Made by a program: the position numbers and the translations under genes. Under the pieces are notes generated by a model. The model had not been told where the DNA came from. It ran no database searches and was given only the letters and a program-made list of their open reading frames with translations. This document shows, piece after piece, positions 45,327-47,581 of a DNA stretch of 47,581 nt (position 1 is the first letter of the stretch; each line of letters opens with the position of its first letter). Source of the stretch: Clostridiales bacterium (GTDB lineage Bacteria; Bacillota; Clostridia; Lachnospirales; WRAX01); NCBI GenBank assembly GCA_031277225.1, contig JAITMQ010000074.1:1-47581 (forward strand), given 5' to 3'.

Positions 45327-46595
45327 TTATTTCAAAATTTTGGCTATTTTTTCCCTGGCCTTAATGGTGTCCATTGGTTTAAAGATAAAATCGGTTGCGC
45401 CCGCTTGTCGCGCATTTGCGATAAATTCGGCTCTGTCGGCGGCCACGGCCTTGGCCAATGCGTCTTCGGCAATACTTCCCGTCAAGAAAATTATGGGCAT
45501 TAAATGTCCGCCGCCGCGAATTTTCCTTGTCAATTCAAAAATGTCAACATCGGGAATATCGTCGTCCAAAATAATCAAATGCGTTTTATTTGCCTGCAAA
45601 TAGTCCACAACGCCCTTATTTGTGGCCACGCCAACCAAATTATAGCCCATTCCATCCAAAGCAATCCTAAAATTCTCAAAGAAAATCTTCGTTTCATGCA
45701 AAACCAAAATATTTTTGCTCATTGCATCCTTATAGGAAATTTCGCGGGGCCTTTCGCCCTCAATTGCCGCAGTTTTGGGCAATCCCGCCGCATTTATATC
45801 CTCAACAAGCATTTCAATATTCGAGATAAAATAATTTACAAAAATTTCAAATTTATCGGCGCGAATATTCTGAATGTCGCCATGGGCGCGGATTTGCTGC
45901 CTACATTCCTCAAAAAGTTCGTCGGCATGAATTTTTGACAGCGCATCGGCGACAACCGCCAGCAATTTCAGCACGGCATTGTGGTTTTTCGCGTCAAGAT
46001 TGGCGCGAAGGGCGTTTTCTTGGTCGGTCATGCTGTCGGCAAAGTCGCTTAGCAGCATGAAATAGCTATGCAGGCTTCGCCCGTGCAAAACCTTGATTTT
46101 ATCGGCATTAAGCTCGCTAATTTCCATAAGATTTTGCCTGACTTCTTCGGGCGAAAGTTTTTTATTCACATTTTCGGGCGTTTCTTCGTCCATTTCAAGC
46201 TTTTCCAGCAGATTTTGCACATCGGTAAAAAACAAAGTGGCCATCCCCAAAAAATAGTCAAAAAACGTGCCCAACCGCTCATGACGAATTTTGCCCAAGT
46301 CCTTATTTTGGCTAAGGCAACGCTCGCAATCCCTCACAAAGCCGTCGGCATGAATTTGCGAAAGATTATTGCGCAAAGCCTTCAGCCATTGCAATGCCTG
46401 CGCATAATCCCTTTCCAAAAATGCCGCCTCGATTTTTTCTTTTTGTACGGGAAAAACCGTAACAGAAGTGTTGAGCGCGTCCGTATAGGCCGCAAGCTGT
46501 TCCTCCGTCATAATCTCAATTTTTTCCATATTCAAATCAGAAAATTTCGCCAATTTCTCCTTGCTAACAATCCTGCGCATGATTTCGCCGTTCAT
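45327..46595 (-). CDS. Two duplicated alpha-helical (HPt-like) segments fused to a C-terminal response-regulator receiver domain
   Basis: C-terminal NILVLHETKIFFENFRIAL..LIILDDDIPDVDIFELTRKIR..IIFLTGS..FIFKPMD; repeated LSQIHADGFVRDCERCL / LSKIHADELFEECRQQI; start 46595 by SD AAAGAGGTGG. Confidence 0.75.
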   Translation of the reverse strand: MNGEIMRRIVSKEKLAKFSDLNMEKIEIMTEEQLAAYTDALNTSVTVFPVQKEKIEAAFLERDYAQALQWLKALRNNLSQIHADGFVRDCERCLSQNKDLGKIRHERLGTFFDYFLGMATLFFTDVQNLLEKLEMDEETPENVNKKLSPEEVRQNLMEISELNADKIKVLHGRSLHSYFMLLSDFADSMTDQENALRANLDAKNHNAVLKLLAVVADALSKIHADELFEECRQQIRAHGDIQNIRADKFEIFVNYFISNIEMLVEDINAAGLPKTAAIEGERPREISYKDAMSKNILVLHETKIFFENFRIALDGMGYNLVGVATNKGVVDYLQANKTHLIILDDDIPDVDIFELTRKIRGGGHLMPIIFLTGSIAEDALAKAVAADRAEFIANARQAGATDFIFKPMDTIKAREKIAKILK

Positions 46596-46622
46596 AATCC
46601 ACCTCTTTTCCTTGTTTGCTTG

Positions 46623-46651
46623 ATTATAACATTTTTTGTACAAGTTGACAA
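46623..46651 (-). promoter_or_regulatory. Promoter TTGTCA-N17-TATAAT for the REC-domain gene
   Basis: Reverse strand: -35 46651-46646, -10 46628-46623; ORF-track start 46643 lies inside this promoter. Confidence 0.65.
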
Positions 46652-46717
46652 GAGAAAAATCACAAGGCCGCGCCCGGCAGAATATACTGTTTTGAATTTA
46701 TTTTTGGAGGAAAATTT

Positions 46718-47191
46718 ATGGAATTTATTCGGAAAATAGGGATGATTGCGCTGATTGCGGCCTGCTTTGTTTTGGCGGCCTGCGGCAGTCGCAATGATGC
46801 CGAAGACGGTCTGACTGTCGTAAATCTCAACGAAGTTGTGCGTTCGGTGTTTTATGCGCCGCTTTATGCCGCCATCGAAATGGGCTTTTTTGCGGACGAA
46901 GGCATAGAAATCGCGCTGGAAACGGGCCAGGGCGCAGACCGCTCCATGGTTGCCCTAATCGCGGGCGAGGCGGATATTGGCCTAATGGGCACAGAAGCCG
47001 CAATTTACGTCTTTAACGAAGGCCGCGTCGACCACGCCATAGCCTTCGCCCAACAAACCCAACGCGCCGGCAATTTCCTCGTGGCCCGCGAAAACATCGA
47101 AAACTTCACCTGGAACGACGTTCGCGGCAAAACAATAATAGGCGGCCGCCCGGGCAACAAAGTAACACAACGACCCATAAAAAACCCCTAA
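46718..47191 (+). pseudogene. NMT1/THI5-like ABC transporter substrate-binding lipoprotein, truncated
   Basis: Lipobox VLAACG; FYAPLYAAIEMGFFADEGIEIALETGQGADRSMVALIAGEADIGLMG; homology-like sequence stops near GGRPGN (about 47160). Confidence 0.7.
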
Positions 47192-47393
47192 AATACAAGC
47201 TTTTATCGGCGTTGGACAAGCAATGTAAATATTTACGAGAAATCGAAAACCGATTAAGCGAGATTGGAGTAGGGGCTGCTAAAAATCAGCGCCCCCACCC
47301 ATTCCGCCAAAACGTAAGTAGGAATCACTCTCCAAACAGGGGGCGAGCAAAATCCTCACCCCCAACAGAAGCCGAAACCATATCGGCATTTTT

Positions 47394-47581
47394 ATGGGCA
47401 AAAGTAGGTGGGTGGTGAAACGAAGTATACTTTTCTTCTTCGGACAATACGCCAACGCCTTGCATCAGCGTAAGCTGGAGCACCTGCGCAAACTAAAGCG
47501 CGGCTATCTGCAACAAATGTTCCCAAAACCCGGCGAACTCACGCCACGCCTACGCTTCGCGGGGTTTAGCGAGCCGTGGCA
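47394..47581 (+). CDS. Type I restriction specificity subunit HsdS fragment, runs off the window (start codon uncertain)
   Basis: Own translation, absent from ORF track: ILFFFGQYANALHQRKLEHLRKLKRGYLQQMFPKPGELTPRLRFAGFSEPW, the HsdS central conserved region plus start of the next target-recognition domain. Confidence 0.75.
   Translation, partial: MGKSRWVVKRSILFFFGQYANALHQRKLEHLRKLKRGYLQQMFPKPGELTPRLRFAGFSEPW

Noticed and set aside
47212-47418. 68-aa ORF between truncated SBP and HsdS fragment
   Set aside because: No SD or domain; spans hairpin repeats, out of frame with HsdS.

Overview
A 47.6 kb Bacillota-like (Clostridia-type) chromosomal window, assigned by gene order, SD sites and sigma-A type promoters. 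Read from the sequence it contains: (i) a surface protein with pilin-isopeptide-like domains, truncated at a repeat-rich GC palindrome region; (ii) LTA-synthase-like and GDPD-like genes; (iii) a GT2 / polytopic membrane protein / nucleotidyltransferase set; (iv) an ECF sigma factor followed by a tight run of uncharacterised small ORFs, one with an M91-like HDLIHEFH motif; (v) a conserved operon (asp23-like, nusB, xseA, xseB, ispA, dxs, tlyA, nadK, recN) ending in a GH26-like protein with copper-amine-oxidase-N repeats; (vi) a D,D-carboxypeptidase; (vii) a polyamine cluster (agmatinase, nspC, two GNATs, speE); (viii) BspA-like LRR, small membrane protein and SpoIIE-like phosphatase with Asp-to-Asn changes in metal motifs; (ix) FMN reductase, GNAT, M20 hydrolase and two ZIP transporters, the second with a very His-rich tail; (x) an oligopeptide ABC transporter operon interrupted by a YoeB-like toxin-antitoxin pair and a secreted ORF flanked by near-identical palindromes; (xi) tRNA-Met with consensus promoter and terminator; (xii) a REC-domain protein, a truncated NMT1-like binding protein, and an HsdS fragment running off the end. 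The strongest leads are the ECF-linked small-ORF cassette, the putative pseudophosphatase, the TA plus palindrome-flanked insertion in the peptide transporter operon, and a family of intercistronic palindromes that supply stop codons and, in one case, a protein C-terminus. No database searches were run; all family names are from recognised motifs.
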